Of a DNA stretch of 64,000 nt, positions 51,246 through 59,847 are shown piece after piece. The notes under the pieces were generated by a model. The model searched no databases, had not been told where the DNA came from, and saw only the letters and a list, made by a program, of their open reading frames with translations. The position numbers and the translations under genes are program-made. Where the stretch lies: positions 1 through 64,000 of the forward strand of contig JAHHIH010000030.1 of NCBI GenBank assembly GCA_019358835.1, read 5' to 3'. This stretch comes from Tildeniella torsiva UHER 1998/13D. Lineage in GTDB: Bacteria > Cyanobacteriota > Cyanobacteriia > Phormidesmidales > Phormidesmidaceae. The stretch's first letter is position 1. Each line of letters opens with the position of its first letter.

Positions 51246-53819
51246 CTAGCACCCGAGAACCTGGTGCTGCCGTAGCAAATCCAGCGCCGCAGCGGCTGGT
51301 AGAGGCTTGGCAAAGAAATAGCCCTGACCGTAGTCGCATCCCTCCTGCTTCAGCATTGCGACCTGGGTGGCGGTCTCCACTCCCTCCGCCACCACCTCCA
51401 TGCCGAGTTTTTGCCCTAGCGTCAAAATAGTATTGATGATGGCTCGATCTTCATTGCTTTTCTCCAGGCGTCCCACGAAGGATTTATCCACCTTTAGGGT
51501 GTCCATCGGAAATCGGTGTAGGTAGCTGAGGGATGAATAGCCAGTGCCAAAGTCATCAATGGCCAGCTTTAGGTCTAAAGACTTGAGCTTGAGCATGAGG
51601 TCGATGGCGGCATCTACATCGCCCATCACCATGCTCTCGGTGATTTCGAGACGAATGCAGTGGCCATCAACCTGAGTCTCCTGTAGGGCGGTCTCGATTT
51701 GACTAATTAAGTCGTTCTGACCAAACTGACGATTGGAGAGGTTAATGCTCATGGTCAGGTGGCGGTAGTGGGGCAGTAGGGTGTGCCACTGATGCAACTG
51801 CCGACAGGCTTCGCGAAAAATCCACTGCCCCAAGGCCATAATCAACCCAGTTTCTTCCGCCGCCGGGATAAACGCGCTCGGCAGAACAAATCCTCGATCT
51901 TTCTGGTGCCATCGCACCAGGGCCTCAAAGCCAGCTAGGGCTCCCGTCTTTAAATTGATGATGGGCTGGTAATAGAGCAAAAACTCCTGGTTGTCGAGGG
52001 CGCTAATCAGGTCACTTTCGAGCTGAAGGCGGTTGACTGCTTCGGTAAGCATGCCAGCGGCAAACACCTCAAAACGCGATTTGCCTAGGGCTTTAGCTCG
52101 GTACATGGCGGTGTGGGCGTCGCGCAGCAGGTCAGCGGGTTTATGCTCTAGGCCCGGCTGGCTGATGGCCACCCCAATGCTGAGGGTGCTGGGCAATTTC
52201 TGGCCATGGAGGGTGAGCGGTTCTGAGAGGGCGTACTGAAGTTTATCCATCAGCTCTCCGGCAGCGGTTGTAGAGAGTTGAGTGAGTAGAAGGGCAAACT
52301 CGTCACCCCCAACCCGAGCCGCCTGAACCTCAGGGGGAATCTGCTGTATTAGCCTTCGGGCCATCATTTGCAGCACTTCGTCGCCCACCTGGTGGCCCAA
52401 ACTCTCGTTGATTACCTTAAAGCGATCAATGCCCATAAATGCCACGATTACAGGTTGATCGGGGTTCTGTCGGTAGTGAAGAGCCTGCTGAATAGTGCCA
52501 ATAAAGGCTTCGCGGTTGGGCAGACCAGTGAGGGAGTCGTGGGTGGTGCGATAGAGCAGTTTGTAAGCTAATACGACTGCGGCTACTGCCACCATCCCTA
52601 GGGTCGGTTCGGCCAGGGGGAGCCACACTAATCCGTTGATTCCCAGCCAGCCAATCCCGCCTAGCCCTCCTAACAGCAGCCCGCAGGACAACAGCAGCCC
52701 GCTAGGGCGTTTAACGATCCAGACTAGGCTGCCAGCGGCCAAACACCAGCCCCAAAGCCAAAGCCCTTCGGCCCAGGGTGGCAGAAAGCGGTAACTGGCA
52801 GGCTGTCCGGTAACGATATCCAAGAGTTGGCGAATCATCTGTCCATGGATGACCACCCCAGGCATGGTCAGTTCGCTGTCTTGATTGAAACTGAAGGGAG
52901 TGTAGAAGCGGTCCTTGAGGCTGGCGGCAGTGGTGCCGATGAGGACAATGTTGCCGTCAATCCAGGCTGGGTCAAACTGCTGGCTGAGCACCTGACTGAT
53001 AGAGAGATGGCGGGCGGGCAGTTGGTCAGTGTAGTAGCGCAGCAAAATTTGATAGCCGCTGCTGTCAACATTCTGGTAGCCGCCGTCCTGGGCAGAGAGC
53101 ACCGGTATAGCCCGATCGCCCAGGTGGAGGTGATTTGCCCCAGCCTTTAGAGCCTCGGATGCATAGCCTTCGTAGGCCATCACTACCCGCAGGGCGAAGG
53201 AATAGTAGCCGCCGTCGGGGCTGCGCACGAAGACCAAGTTGCGGCGAATGATGCCGTCGGAATCGGTGGGGAAATCGTTAAACCCCACCCGTTCTGGTTC
53301 AACAGTTGGCGGTGGCGGCACTTCTCCCTGGCCCTGGGTGCTGCCCACATTCATAATGGCCATCAGATTGGGTGCCGCCAGGGCCTCAATGAGATCGGCG
53401 GATCCTGGCGGGCGTAGGGTGCTGCGGTAGAGATCTAAACCCACAACCTTAGGATTGTGCGCTTGCAGCGTTTGAATGACGTCGGCTAACAGGTTGTCGT
53501 TGAGGGGCCAGCCGTACTGGCGAATATCTGCCTCGGTGATGCCCACAATAGTCATGCGGGGGTCGAGGTCTTGGCTGGGGTGCGATGGCCCTTGGGGGCC
53601 GGTCATTGACCATCGCACCAGGTGGTCAAACAGAAATAGCTCAGCTGGTTCTAGAACGGCCAATACCTTAGCGCCAGTGACCACCGCACTGGCTACCAGA
53701 CTGGCCGCCAGCACGATTTTGCCTCCGGTGGTCAGGGGGGCTGCTCCCCACCAGTGGAGTACATGGGGAACCACCTGGTGCCGTAGCCGGTGGTTTATTC
53801 TGTTGAGCGTCGCTTTCAC
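51246..53819 (-). CDS. CHASE2-GGDEF-EAL protein (c-di-GMP turnover)
   Basis: An 857-residue membrane protein. After a basic N-terminus a helix (IVLAASLVASAVVTGAKVLAVL) leads into an extracytoplasmic CHASE2 sensor domain (residues about 70-330), then three helices (about 350-415). The GGDEF domain (about 425-590) has an intact RVGGDEFALL at about residue 503. The EAL domain (about 600-850) has FEALVRW, LEITESMVMGD, and DDFGTGYSSLSYL with acidic metal residues. Both domains look able to act, so it may make and break c-di-GMP in response to an external signal. I prefer the GTG at 53819 over the farther start at 53918, because the first 33 residues look unstructured. Confidence 0.93.
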   Translation of the reverse strand: MKATLNRINHRLRHQVVPHVLHWWGAAPLTTGGKIVLAASLVASAVVTGAKVLAVLEPAELFLFDHLVRWSMTGPQGPSHPSQDLDPRMTIVGITEADIRQYGWPLNDNLLADVIQTLQAHNPKVVGLDLYRSTLRPPGSADLIEALAAPNLMAIMNVGSTQGQGEVPPPPTVEPERVGFNDFPTDSDGIIRRNLVFVRSPDGGYYSFALRVVMAYEGYASEALKAGANHLHLGDRAIPVLSAQDGGYQNVDSSGYQILLRYYTDQLPARHLSISQVLSQQFDPAWIDGNIVLIGTTAASLKDRFYTPFSFNQDSELTMPGVVIHGQMIRQLLDIVTGQPASYRFLPPWAEGLWLWGWCLAAGSLVWIVKRPSGLLLSCGLLLGGLGGIGWLGINGLVWLPLAEPTLGMVAVAAVVLAYKLLYRTTHDSLTGLPNREAFIGTIQQALHYRQNPDQPVIVAFMGIDRFKVINESLGHQVGDEVLQMMARRLIQQIPPEVQAARVGGDEFALLLTQLSTTAAGELMDKLQYALSEPLTLHGQKLPSTLSIGVAISQPGLEHKPADLLRDAHTAMYRAKALGKSRFEVFAAGMLTEAVNRLQLESDLISALDNQEFLLYYQPIINLKTGALAGFEALVRWHQKDRGFVLPSAFIPAAEETGLIMALGQWIFREACRQLHQWHTLLPHYRHLTMSINLSNRQFGQNDLISQIETALQETQVDGHCIRLEITESMVMGDVDAAIDLMLKLKSLDLKLAIDDFGTGYSSLSYLHRFPMDTLKVDKSFVGRLEKSNEDRAIINTILTLGQKLGMEVVAEGVETATQVAMLKQEGCDYGQGYFFAKPLPAAAALDLLRQHQVLGC

Positions 53820-53952
53820 AATCGCTGGGCCTTGAAGACAGAAACTAAATGACGAAGAATGTCTCAGGTAGCACACCCAGTGCCCTAGCCCTAGAACCCT
53901 GACCAAAGGCGAGGACATCCGTTAAGCATGCCCAGATTGGGAGGGATAACTT

Positions 53953-53978
53953 GCGCTCCGTAGTTGCCTACGGAGCGC
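53953..53978 (-). terminator. Strong hairpin between small membrane protein and CHASE2 gene
   Basis: GCGCTCCGTAG (53953-53963) and CTACGGAGCGC (53968-53978) form an 11-bp stem with a TTGC loop on the plus strand. The T run (ATATTT) follows on the plus strand only. On the minus strand it may end the small membrane-protein transcript or shape the leader of the CHASE2 gene. Confidence 0.5.
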
Positions 53979-54052
53979 CATATTTCTGCCTCTGTAGCCT
54001 AACAGCTGAGGCTGGCGGCGATGTTGGTTTTAGCTTTCGTAATACAAGCTAA

Positions 54053-54085
54053 AGGCGGCAGTCCCTGGATTGGGAACTGCCGCCT
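54053..54085 (-). terminator. Hairpin downstream of the small membrane-protein gene
   Basis: AGGCGGCAGT (54053-54062) pairs with ACTGCCGCCT (54076-54085), 10 bp with a 13-base loop. It is 90 bases after the 54175 stop. On the minus strand the stem is followed by TTTAGC, in keeping with termination. Confidence 0.6.
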
Positions 54086-54174
54086 CTGTATTGATATCTA
54101 TAGGTTTTGATATCTCTTTGTAGGGTGGGATATGTCTGCCGCCGCACTGAACGGCATGAAGGTATTGCTTCTGG

Positions 54175-54375
54175 CTAGTAGTTGCTGGGTTGAAGGGGGG
54201 AAACCCAGTGGGTGCCGCCACCCTGGCGGCGGCCTGGAAATTCGTCTCGACTATTGGCGCTGGCCACTGACCCCGTGCCAAAGGCTTGAAAAATAACCAA
54301 AATGGCTAGCGATAGCGCTCCAACAGCAAGAATTGAGTGATATGAACGAACCGTGTGCTCCAGCGGAGTTTGCAT
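54175..54375 (-). CDS. Small single-pass membrane protein
   Basis: A 66-residue protein with one transmembrane helix (residues about 13-31: YHSILAVGALSLAILVIFQAF). A Gly/Ser segment and an exposed C-terminal part, RDEFPGRRQGGGTHWVSP, follow. The FPGRR-GGGT motif recurs in exported cyanobacterial proteins. The N-terminus is short and charged. No name can be given. It appears real: helix and motif are both well formed and a hairpin follows. An overlapping frame at 54030-54281 is a shadow. Confidence 0.55.
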   Translation of the reverse strand: MQTPLEHTVRSYHSILAVGALSLAILVIFQAFGTGSVASANSRDEFPGRRQGGGTHWVSPLQPSNY

Positions 54376-54722
54376 AACAGTTATCGTTTTGTCCTCAGGA
54401 ATATAGATCTAAACCTGAGGGTAGACGCTCCCTAAACAACATTGGCGACCCAGGCCTGCTCTGAAAGTAGCAAAGCCTGAATCTATTAAGGCCGAGGCTG
54501 GGTAAGCCCATCGACAGAGGACCCACGGAACTTAGGATTACGAAAATTCACGGAACTTTTCTACCCTGCGAACCAAAGCCTGTGAGGGTTGTATGAATTT
54601 TCCTAAAACTTTCCGGATTCCAGTGAATGCTGGGGTTAGTGAGTATGTCTTTTCTATTGCCCTCAGCAAAAGCTGGGACAAATCATCCGTAGATCTGCGG
54701 GATTCTGGTCGCGATCGCCACT
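54376..54722. other. Intergenic region without supported gene
   Basis: The 347 bases contain short open frames on both strands that run into the DUF92 gene, but none has a convincing protein pattern or ribosome-binding site. No repeat or strong hairpin was found. It probably holds the promoter of the small membrane-protein gene. Confidence 0.45.
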
Positions 54723-55541
54723 TCAATACATTTGTGCCACTGCCAGGCCCAGTAAGAGTCCAATCACAGCGCCTATGGTCGTATTGATGCCGTTGACAAC
54801 CTCGTTGGTCAGCCAGGGGAGGCGGGTTTGCAAGGTGGCTCCAATCAGGCTTTCTAGGGTAGTCGCGATAAAGGCTGCCACCAGGCAAATAATGATGCCC
54901 CACAGGTTGATCAGCCCGACGGCCCAGCCCACTAGCGCCATTGCCAATGACCCGGCTACGCCGGCCAGGGTGCCCTCTAGGCTAACGGCCCCCTCAGTCC
55001 CCGCTGGGACGGGCTTAAGCGACGTGATTAGAAAGGTGCTGCGCCCGTAGGCCTTGCCCACTTCGCTGGCGGTGGTATCGGAGAGTTTGGTGCTGAGGCT
55101 GCTGACGTAGGCCAACCCCAGCAGCGGCAGCCAGAGGGCTTGGCTCGCTGGGCTGGCCGTCGCGCTGAGGATCGCGATCGCCCCGGCACAGACCGCCGCC
55201 GCTAGAGCCGAACCCCAGACGTTCTCTGGCCCTCTCACCCCCGATCGCCCCTCGGCAATTCCAGCCGCTTCTTTACGGCCTTTGCCTAGGCGGGTAACCG
55301 CTGTCCCCGCCAGAAAGTAGGCCATCATTACGAGGTAGCCTCGCCAGCCCAGACAGCCCCAGATGATCACCCCTAGTGCCCAGGCGTGGCCGTAACCCGC
55401 AGGGGTCAACAGCTTTTTGGGCAGCTGCCAGGCGATCGCCAGCAGTAGGGTATTCACCAGAGCGCCCACGATCCAGCCTGTTAGCGGATCTACCGGCTGA
55501 CTGGGTAAGGGGAGTGCTACAAAAAACGCAGATAAAGCCAT
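54723..55541 (-). CDS. DUF92 membrane protein, phytyl-phosphate kinase (VTE6) homologue
   Basis: A 272-residue integral membrane protein of the DUF92 (TIGR00297) family with about six to seven helices. Conserved pieces include WALGVIIWGCLGWRGYLVMMAYFLAGTAVTRLGKGRKEA, SSLSTKLSDTTASEVGKAYGR and VSLEGTLAGVAGSLAMALVGWAVG. The family includes plant VTE6 and a Synechocystis homologue that phosphorylate phytyl-phosphate, feeding tocopherol and phylloquinone synthesis. That role fits the menF-menD pair elsewhere in the window, though the genes are not linked. The start ATG at 55541 follows directly on the anti-sigma-like gene's end (30 bases). Confidence 0.85.
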   Translation of the reverse strand: MALSAFFVALPLPSQPVDPLTGWIVGALVNTLLLAIAWQLPKKLLTPAGYGHAWALGVIIWGCLGWRGYLVMMAYFLAGTAVTRLGKGRKEAAGIAEGRSGVRGPENVWGSALAAAVCAGAIAILSATASPASQALWLPLLGLAYVSSLSTKLSDTTASEVGKAYGRSTFLITSLKPVPAGTEGAVSLEGTLAGVAGSLAMALVGWAVGLINLWGIIICLVAAFIATTLESLIGATLQTRLPWLTNEVVNGINTTIGAVIGLLLGLAVAQMY

Positions 55542-55570
55542 GGCATTACATCAGAGGCATTGCCCTTAGC

Positions 55571-55996
55571 CTACAGGGCAAAGGTCTTGTAGAGGTGCAG
55601 GCAGTTTCCCTGCTCGGGGGCTGGTTCATAGGTCAGCCGATCGGCAACCAGGTACATAATTTTGAGCCCTCGCCCCCCCTCTGAGTCGGGGTTGTTGACG
55701 CTAATTTTATGTCTCAGCATGGAGGCTAGATCAAATCCAGGACCGCGATCCCAAATGCGAATGTCGATGGTGCGATCGCTCACCGACACCTCAATGCGAA
55801 CGGGGGTTTCCTGGGGCAACCCCCCGTGGGCGTGGCGCACTGCATTGGTGAACCCCTCAATCAGAGCGAGCTGACACTGAAGCCAAATGTTATGGGGGAT
55901 AGGCGTTGCCTGAAACTGGTCAAACCACGCCAGTACTGACTTTAGCGCCGTTGGATCGGTTTGGGTTTCAATCTGGCTAGTGTGCTGATAAGTCAA
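55571..55996 (-). CDS. RsbW-like serine kinase/anti-sigma ATPase
   Basis: A 141-residue HATPase_c2 domain. The N box is LALIEGFTNAVRHAH, G1 is IWDRGPGFDLASML, and the G2/lid is SEGGRGLKIMYLVADRL. Such stand-alone GHKL ATPases phosphorylate an STAS antagonist or bind a sigma factor. A partner is not visible here. sigF is 6 kb away on the other strand, so a link to SigF is only speculative. It is probably cotranscribed with DUF92, which starts 30 bases later. Confidence 0.9.
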   Translation of the reverse strand: MTYQHTSQIETQTDPTALKSVLAWFDQFQATPIPHNIWLQCQLALIEGFTNAVRHAHGGLPQETPVRIEVSVSDRTIDIRIWDRGPGFDLASMLRHKISVNNPDSEGGRGLKIMYLVADRLTYEPAPEQGNCLHLYKTFAL

Positions 55997-56083
55997 AGCA
56001 GGCGACGGCTAGATAGCTCACCTTTGCATCATAGGCCTAACCCCACCCCGGCAAAAGCCTCCAGAACAAGAGTTTTACATCTC

Positions 56084-56866
56084 CTATCGGCCCATCGCGT
56101 TGGCAGGATTGAGCCAGGTCAACAGATGACGGCGCAAATGGGTGAGGTCTCGATAAAACTCCTGGCGCATGAACTGCCCTAACGCATCAAGGGGGCTAAA
56201 GGCTGCTCCCGGCTGCCAGCCTAATTCCTGGGCAATGGGGGTAGTGTGAGAACCCGACAAAATATGAATGGTGGTCGATGCGGGAAACCGTCGTACCAGC
56301 ACCTCTGAGAGGGGGCGAGTCTGATCGATGGTGTCGCTGCGGAACTTAATCAATAGGTTCTGAGATACAGGGTAGCGATCGCGCACCAGCGCCAGGGTTG
56401 CCTCAGGGTCGGGGGTAAACTCCACGTTAAAGGCCGGGTTGAACTGCACCACTTGCTCTAAAAACGGAATCGATCGTCGGGCTGGGTAGTTATTAAAACT
56501 CATATAAATATTGCCGACCCGCTCCACCTGCCACAGACTGTTGATCAGCAAGTGAACCTTGCAGCCCATGCTGTGCCCTAGACCGTAGATGGGCAGATAG
56601 CGGCTGTCGGCCAGCCCTCGTTTGTCGAGATACCGCAGGGCCTGGTCAAAGGTGATCAGCACTTCCTGGGCAATGGCCGCGTGGTCAAAGGTGTTGATAA
56701 AGGGTGTTGCCACCACCAGATAACCCTGCCGAGCTAGATTCTCTAACAGCCATTGGTAGGTAACGCTGGGGGCGGCGGCCACGAACGCCCCTCCCAAAAA
56801 GTGCACGATCGCCGTGGGGTTAGGGGGCACCAAAATCCAGTTTCCAGATACCTCTTGCCAGTTCAT
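56084..56866 (-). CDS. DUF1350 family alpha/beta hydrolase-like protein
   Basis: A 260-residue protein of the DUF1350 family, found in cyanobacteria and plastids. The N-terminal strand-loop PTAIVHFLGGAFVAAAPSVTYQWLLENLARQGYLVVATPF resembles an alpha/beta hydrolase oxyanion region. The elbow YGLGHSMGCKVHLLINS is a true GxSxG-type Ser (G-H-S-M-G). A His late in the protein (LSGSHTTPIA) is a candidate for the triad. The substrate is unknown. It lies on the minus strand, 88 bases before the anti-sigma-like gene. Confidence 0.85.
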   Translation of the reverse strand: MNWQEVSGNWILVPPNPTAIVHFLGGAFVAAAPSVTYQWLLENLARQGYLVVATPFINTFDHAAIAQEVLITFDQALRYLDKRGLADSRYLPIYGLGHSMGCKVHLLINSLWQVERVGNIYMSFNNYPARRSIPFLEQVVQFNPAFNVEFTPDPEATLALVRDRYPVSQNLLIKFRSDTIDQTRPLSEVLVRRFPASTTIHILSGSHTTPIAQELGWQPGAAFSPLDALGQFMRQEFYRDLTHLRRHLLTWLNPANAMGR

Positions 56867-57071
56867 TGCGCTCTGTAGTGGTGGCCTTTGCCCAAAATTA
56901 AATTACCTCAGGAATCGGGGATCCCTCTCTATTACTGTAGCCAGTTTGGGGCAGAGCCGGGGTCACCGCTGTCTAGTCGGCGGAATGACTGGCCAAGGCA
57001 CTGCTGATCCGCGCCCTTGCGTTCCCGTTCCGTGGAGCGGTAAGCTCGGTGGGCCGGGTTAAGGAAAGGCT

Positions 57072-57932
57072 ATGGGTCAAGAGGCTGCGATCGCAGAGCG
57101 CACGGTATTGGTCAATGGGTTGACCTGGTTCTACCGCGACCTTCAGCCCGTCGGTGACTCGACTCGGCTGCCGGTGCTGCTGCTCCACGGGTTAGTATCC
57201 CAAAGCTACAGCTGGCGGCAGGTCATGCCTACCCTGGCCCAGCAGGGATTTCGGGCGATCGCCCCCGACTGGCTTGGCCACGGCTTTTCCGATAAGCCCG
57301 ATCGCCGCGATTTTGACTACACTCCCGAAGCTCTAGTCGCTGCCTTGGGCAGTTTCATTGATGCCTTAGATCTACCCCAGGTGCACCTGGTGGCCCAGGG
57401 CTTCCTCGGTTCCGTCGGCATCCAGTACGCCCTCCAGCATCCCGATCGCGTCGATCGCCTGGTGATGATTAACGCTCCCATCAGTGCCGGTGCCAAACTC
57501 CCCTGGAAAATTCGGCAGATGGGGCTGCCCCTAGCTGGCGATATGATCACCCAAGATCCACTTCTGGTCGATCGCACCCTGGAGGGCGGTGGCCCCTACC
57601 AAGTCGGCGACGCAGATTTAGACGTATACCGTCGTCCGTTCCTGAAAGGTTCTGACGTGGGCCGAGCCTTGATGACCACCGTGCGCCGTATGGATGTCGA
57701 AGCCAGTAGCCAGGCGATCGCCGCTGCCCTGCCCCACTGGGATCATCCCACCCTAGTACTGTGGGGGCAAAAGGATCCTTGGTTGCCGGTCAGCCTGGCT
57801 GAGGCTGCCGTTCAAGCCCTCCCCAACGGTGAGCTGCAAGCCCTAGACGAAGTTGGCCACTATGCCCAAGAAGACTGGGCCGAGAAAGTCGCCGCCGCCC
57901 TAGATACTTTCCTGCGCCAGATGGCCGTGTAA
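57072..57932 (+). CDS. Alpha/beta hydrolase-fold protein lacking the nucleophile
   Basis: A 286-residue alpha/beta hydrolase fold related to haloalkane dehalogenase-like plastid proteins. The oxyanion strand is LPVLLLHGLVSQSYSWRQV and the DWLGHGFSDKP loop is normal. The elbow reads V107-A-Q-G110-F-L-G-S, so the nucleophile position is Gly110 rather than Ser or Asp. The acid (LWGQKDPWLPV) and His (EVGHYAQED) are kept. Without a nucleophile, ordinary hydrolysis seems impossible; a binding or lyase-like role is more likely. It is a single plus-strand gene. Confidence 0.85.
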   Translation: MGQEAAIAERTVLVNGLTWFYRDLQPVGDSTRLPVLLLHGLVSQSYSWRQVMPTLAQQGFRAIAPDWLGHGFSDKPDRRDFDYTPEALVAALGSFIDALDLPQVHLVAQGFLGSVGIQYALQHPDRVDRLVMINAPISAGAKLPWKIRQMGLPLAGDMITQDPLLVDRTLEGGGPYQVGDADLDVYRRPFLKGSDVGRALMTTVRRMDVEASSQAIAAALPHWDHPTLVLWGQKDPWLPVSLAEAAVQALPNGELQALDEVGHYAQEDWAEKVAAALDTFLRQMAV

Positions 57933-57953
57933 CTCAACTGGAATGGGGATGGG

Positions 57954-58202
57954 CTACTGCCACTCATATTCCAGAGCCGCATCCCCCAATACCTGACGCA
58001 ACGTTTTGTGGAGGACGGTCAACTCCTCTACCGTGACCCGGTGGTCTTCCTGCATCAGCGTTTGAATGCTCTGCATTTCAGCTCTAGAGAGTTTGCCATT
58101 CGCCAAGGCATGCGCTACTAAAGTGCGCAGTTGCTCCAAGTGCTCTAGTTCGGCCTGGCTTGGCTCGGGGGCGTTAGCCCTTTCAATCTGCATCGGCGTC
58201 AT
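57954..58202 (-). CDS. Small helical protein, unknown function
   Basis: An 82-residue soluble, mostly helical acidic protein (AELEHLEQLRTLVAHALANGKLSRAEMQSIQTLMQEDHRVTVEELTVLHKTLRQVLG). The LANGKLSRAEMQSIQTLM segment is similar to TerB-like or EF-hand-like small helical hypotheticals of cyanobacteria. No function is known. It lies convergent with the alpha/beta hydrolase, 21 bases from its stop, and divergent from the thioredoxin gene. Confidence 0.6.
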   Translation of the reverse strand: MTPMQIERANAPEPSQAELEHLEQLRTLVAHALANGKLSRAEMQSIQTLMQEDHRVTVEELTVLHKTLRQVLGDAALEYEWQ

Positions 58203-58376
58203 CCCATAGTCGTTAGGTCATCAAGCTCGCTCCAAAAGCCTTGGCAAACCATCTCTGTGTCACAGCCCAATCGCTAGCAGATCGGCCCACAATATTGTTC
58301 TTAGAGTCATAGCCTATGCTGGATAAAGAGACCATGCTGTGGCTTAGACAACAGGGTTCTACCAAAGGAGTATGCG

Positions 58377-58697
58377 ATGGCTATCAAACAGCAGTTTCAG
58401 AGTTTTGAGGATTTATTGGCTGGAGCCGAAGCCCCGGTACTAGTGGATTTCTATGCCACCTGGTGCGGCCCCTGTCAAATGATGGCAGGTATTTTAAACA
58501 CCGTAAGTAGTCAGCTTAAGGGACAGCTAAAAATCGTTAAAATTGACACCGACAAATACCCAAAAATTGCTTCTCAGCACCGCATCGCAGCCCTTCCTAC
58601 CCTGGTGCTGTTCAAGGCTGGACAGCCCGTAGATCGCATCGAAGGTGTACTGCCTGCCGACCAGCTGGTGGCCCGGCTGCGGCCTCACCTGGGCTAG
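58377..58697 (+). CDS. Thioredoxin, y-type
   Basis: A 106-residue thioredoxin with the standard WCGPC active site (VDFYATWCGPCQMMAGIL) and cis-Pro (ALPTLVLF). The spacer KIDTDKYPKIASQHRI is typical of cyanobacterial and plastid y-type thioredoxins (TrxQ/Slr1139-like), which reduce antioxidant enzymes such as peroxiredoxins. It begins MAIKQQFQSFEDLLAGAEAPVLVDF. AAAGGAGTATGCG before the ATG is a clear ribosome-binding site. folK follows 3 bases after its stop and the Nudix gene soon after, forming a short operon. Confidence 0.95.
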   Translation: MAIKQQFQSFEDLLAGAEAPVLVDFYATWCGPCQMMAGILNTVSSQLKGQLKIVKIDTDKYPKIASQHRIAALPTLVLFKAGQPVDRIEGVLPADQLVARLRPHLG

Positions 58698-58700
58698 GGC

Positions 58701-59198
58701 ATGACGGCTGTTCCCTGTGCGATCGCCCTCGGCAGCAATTTGGGCGACTCCCAGACAATTCTACGGCAGGCGCTAACGGCCCTAGCTGACTGTCCTGATA
58801 TCGATGTGATAGCGCGATCAAGCCTCTACCAAACGATCGCCATTGGCCCCCCTCAGCCCGATATCCTAAACGCCTGCGCCCTGCTCAATACCCCTCTGTC
58901 AGCCCGAGATCTGCTCGACCGGCTATTAGGTATTGAACAACAATTCGGTCGAGTACGCGGCGAGCGATGGGGCCCACGCACCCTCGATCTCGATCTGTTG
59001 TTCTATGGTCAGGCGCTCATCACTGAGCCAACTCTGCATATTCCTCACCCCCGCCTGCGAGAGCGTGCTTTCGTCCTCATTCCCCTGGCCGAGATTGCTC
59101 CTAGCTGGTGCGACCCCGTCAGTGGTCAATCGGTACGCTTACTCTGCCAGGCCGTTGACCCCGCCGGAGTACAGCCACTTGGCCCAATCAGTGCCTAG
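58701..59198 (+). CDS. folK: HPPK (folate pyrophosphokinase)
   Basis: FolK adds pyrophosphate to hydroxymethyl-dihydropterin in folate synthesis. The 165-residue protein has the start ALGSNLGDSQ, the ligand motif GPPQPDILNACALLNT, and WGPRTLDLDLLFYG with the Mg-binding Asp pair, then IPHPRLRERAFVLIPL. It is immediately downstream of the thioredoxin gene (3 bases) and probably translated with it. Its length is standard. Confidence 0.95.
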   Translation: MTAVPCAIALGSNLGDSQTILRQALTALADCPDIDVIARSSLYQTIAIGPPQPDILNACALLNTPLSARDLLDRLLGIEQQFGRVRGERWGPRTLDLDLLFYGQALITEPTLHIPHPRLRERAFVLIPLAEIAPSWCDPVSGQSVRLLCQAVDPAGVQPLGPISA

Positions 59199-59266
59199 AC
59201 CCAATTCACCCCGGCTAAGCCCGCTACAATGGGTTGATCACATGCGCCCTTTCTAAGCCGTCGCCT

Positions 59267-59830
59267 ATGCCTCTGGGTCAAGAGCCTCCTCAACTGCTAA
59301 AGCAGCGCTTATTTTATGAGGGTCGCAAGTTCAACTTTGAGGTCAATCGCCTGCGGTTGCCAAACCGAGCAGAAGGTGACTGGGAGTGCATTCGCCATCC
59401 TGGTGGAGCCTTGGCCGTACCTGTGACCGCCAGCGGTGAGCTAATTATGGTGCGTCAGTATCGTTTTGCTGTGCTGGGGCGGCTGCTAGAGTTTCCAGCG
59501 GGCACCATCGAAGCTGATGAATCCCCAGCCGACACCATTCGACGAGAAATTCAAGAAGAAATTGGCTACAGTGCTCAAACCTGGCTGCCCATTGGCAATT
59601 TTCCGTTAGCTCCAGGCTATTCAGACGAAATTATCTATGCTTTTCTCGCCACAGACCTAGACGTCATCGAGTCGCCCCCCGACGCAGACGCTGATGAAGA
59701 TATCGAAGTTGTGCGATTCACCCCTGCCCAGCTTGAAAAAGCTATTTCGGCAGGGGAAGCGGTAGATGCTAAATCTATTGCCAGCTTCTACTTAGCAAAG
59801 CCTTACCTCGAGAAACTGGCAGCCCTATAG
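59267..59830 (+). CDS. Nudix hydrolase, ADP-ribose pyrophosphatase type
   Basis: A 187-residue Nudix enzyme. The box GTIEADESPADTIRREIQEEIGY fits the GX5EX7REUXEEXGU consensus exactly. Upstream, GGALAVPVTASGELIMVRQYR is the typical ADP-ribose pyrophosphatase N-terminal strand. It probably hydrolyses ADP-ribose or a related nucleoside diphosphate. I prefer the ATG at 59267; an earlier TTG in frame at 59234 is possible but lacks a ribosome-binding site. It is 68 bases from folK, likely the last gene of the trx-folK-nudix group. The next gene is convergent. Confidence 0.93.
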   Translation: MPLGQEPPQLLKQRLFYEGRKFNFEVNRLRLPNRAEGDWECIRHPGGALAVPVTASGELIMVRQYRFAVLGRLLEFPAGTIEADESPADTIRREIQEEIGYSAQTWLPIGNFPLAPGYSDEIIYAFLATDLDVIESPPDADADEDIEVVRFTPAQLEKAISAGEAVDAKSIASFYLAKPYLEKLAAL

Positions 59831-59847
59831 TTGGCTAAAAACAAAGG

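Noticed and set aside
54030-54281. 83-codon minus-strand frame overlapping the small membrane protein
   Set aside because: The overlapping frame at 54175-54375 has a clear helix and motif; this one has neither.
54593-54787. 64-codon open frame on the plus strand
   Set aside because: It runs into the opposite-strand DUF92 gene, has no ribosome-binding site and no protein-like pattern.
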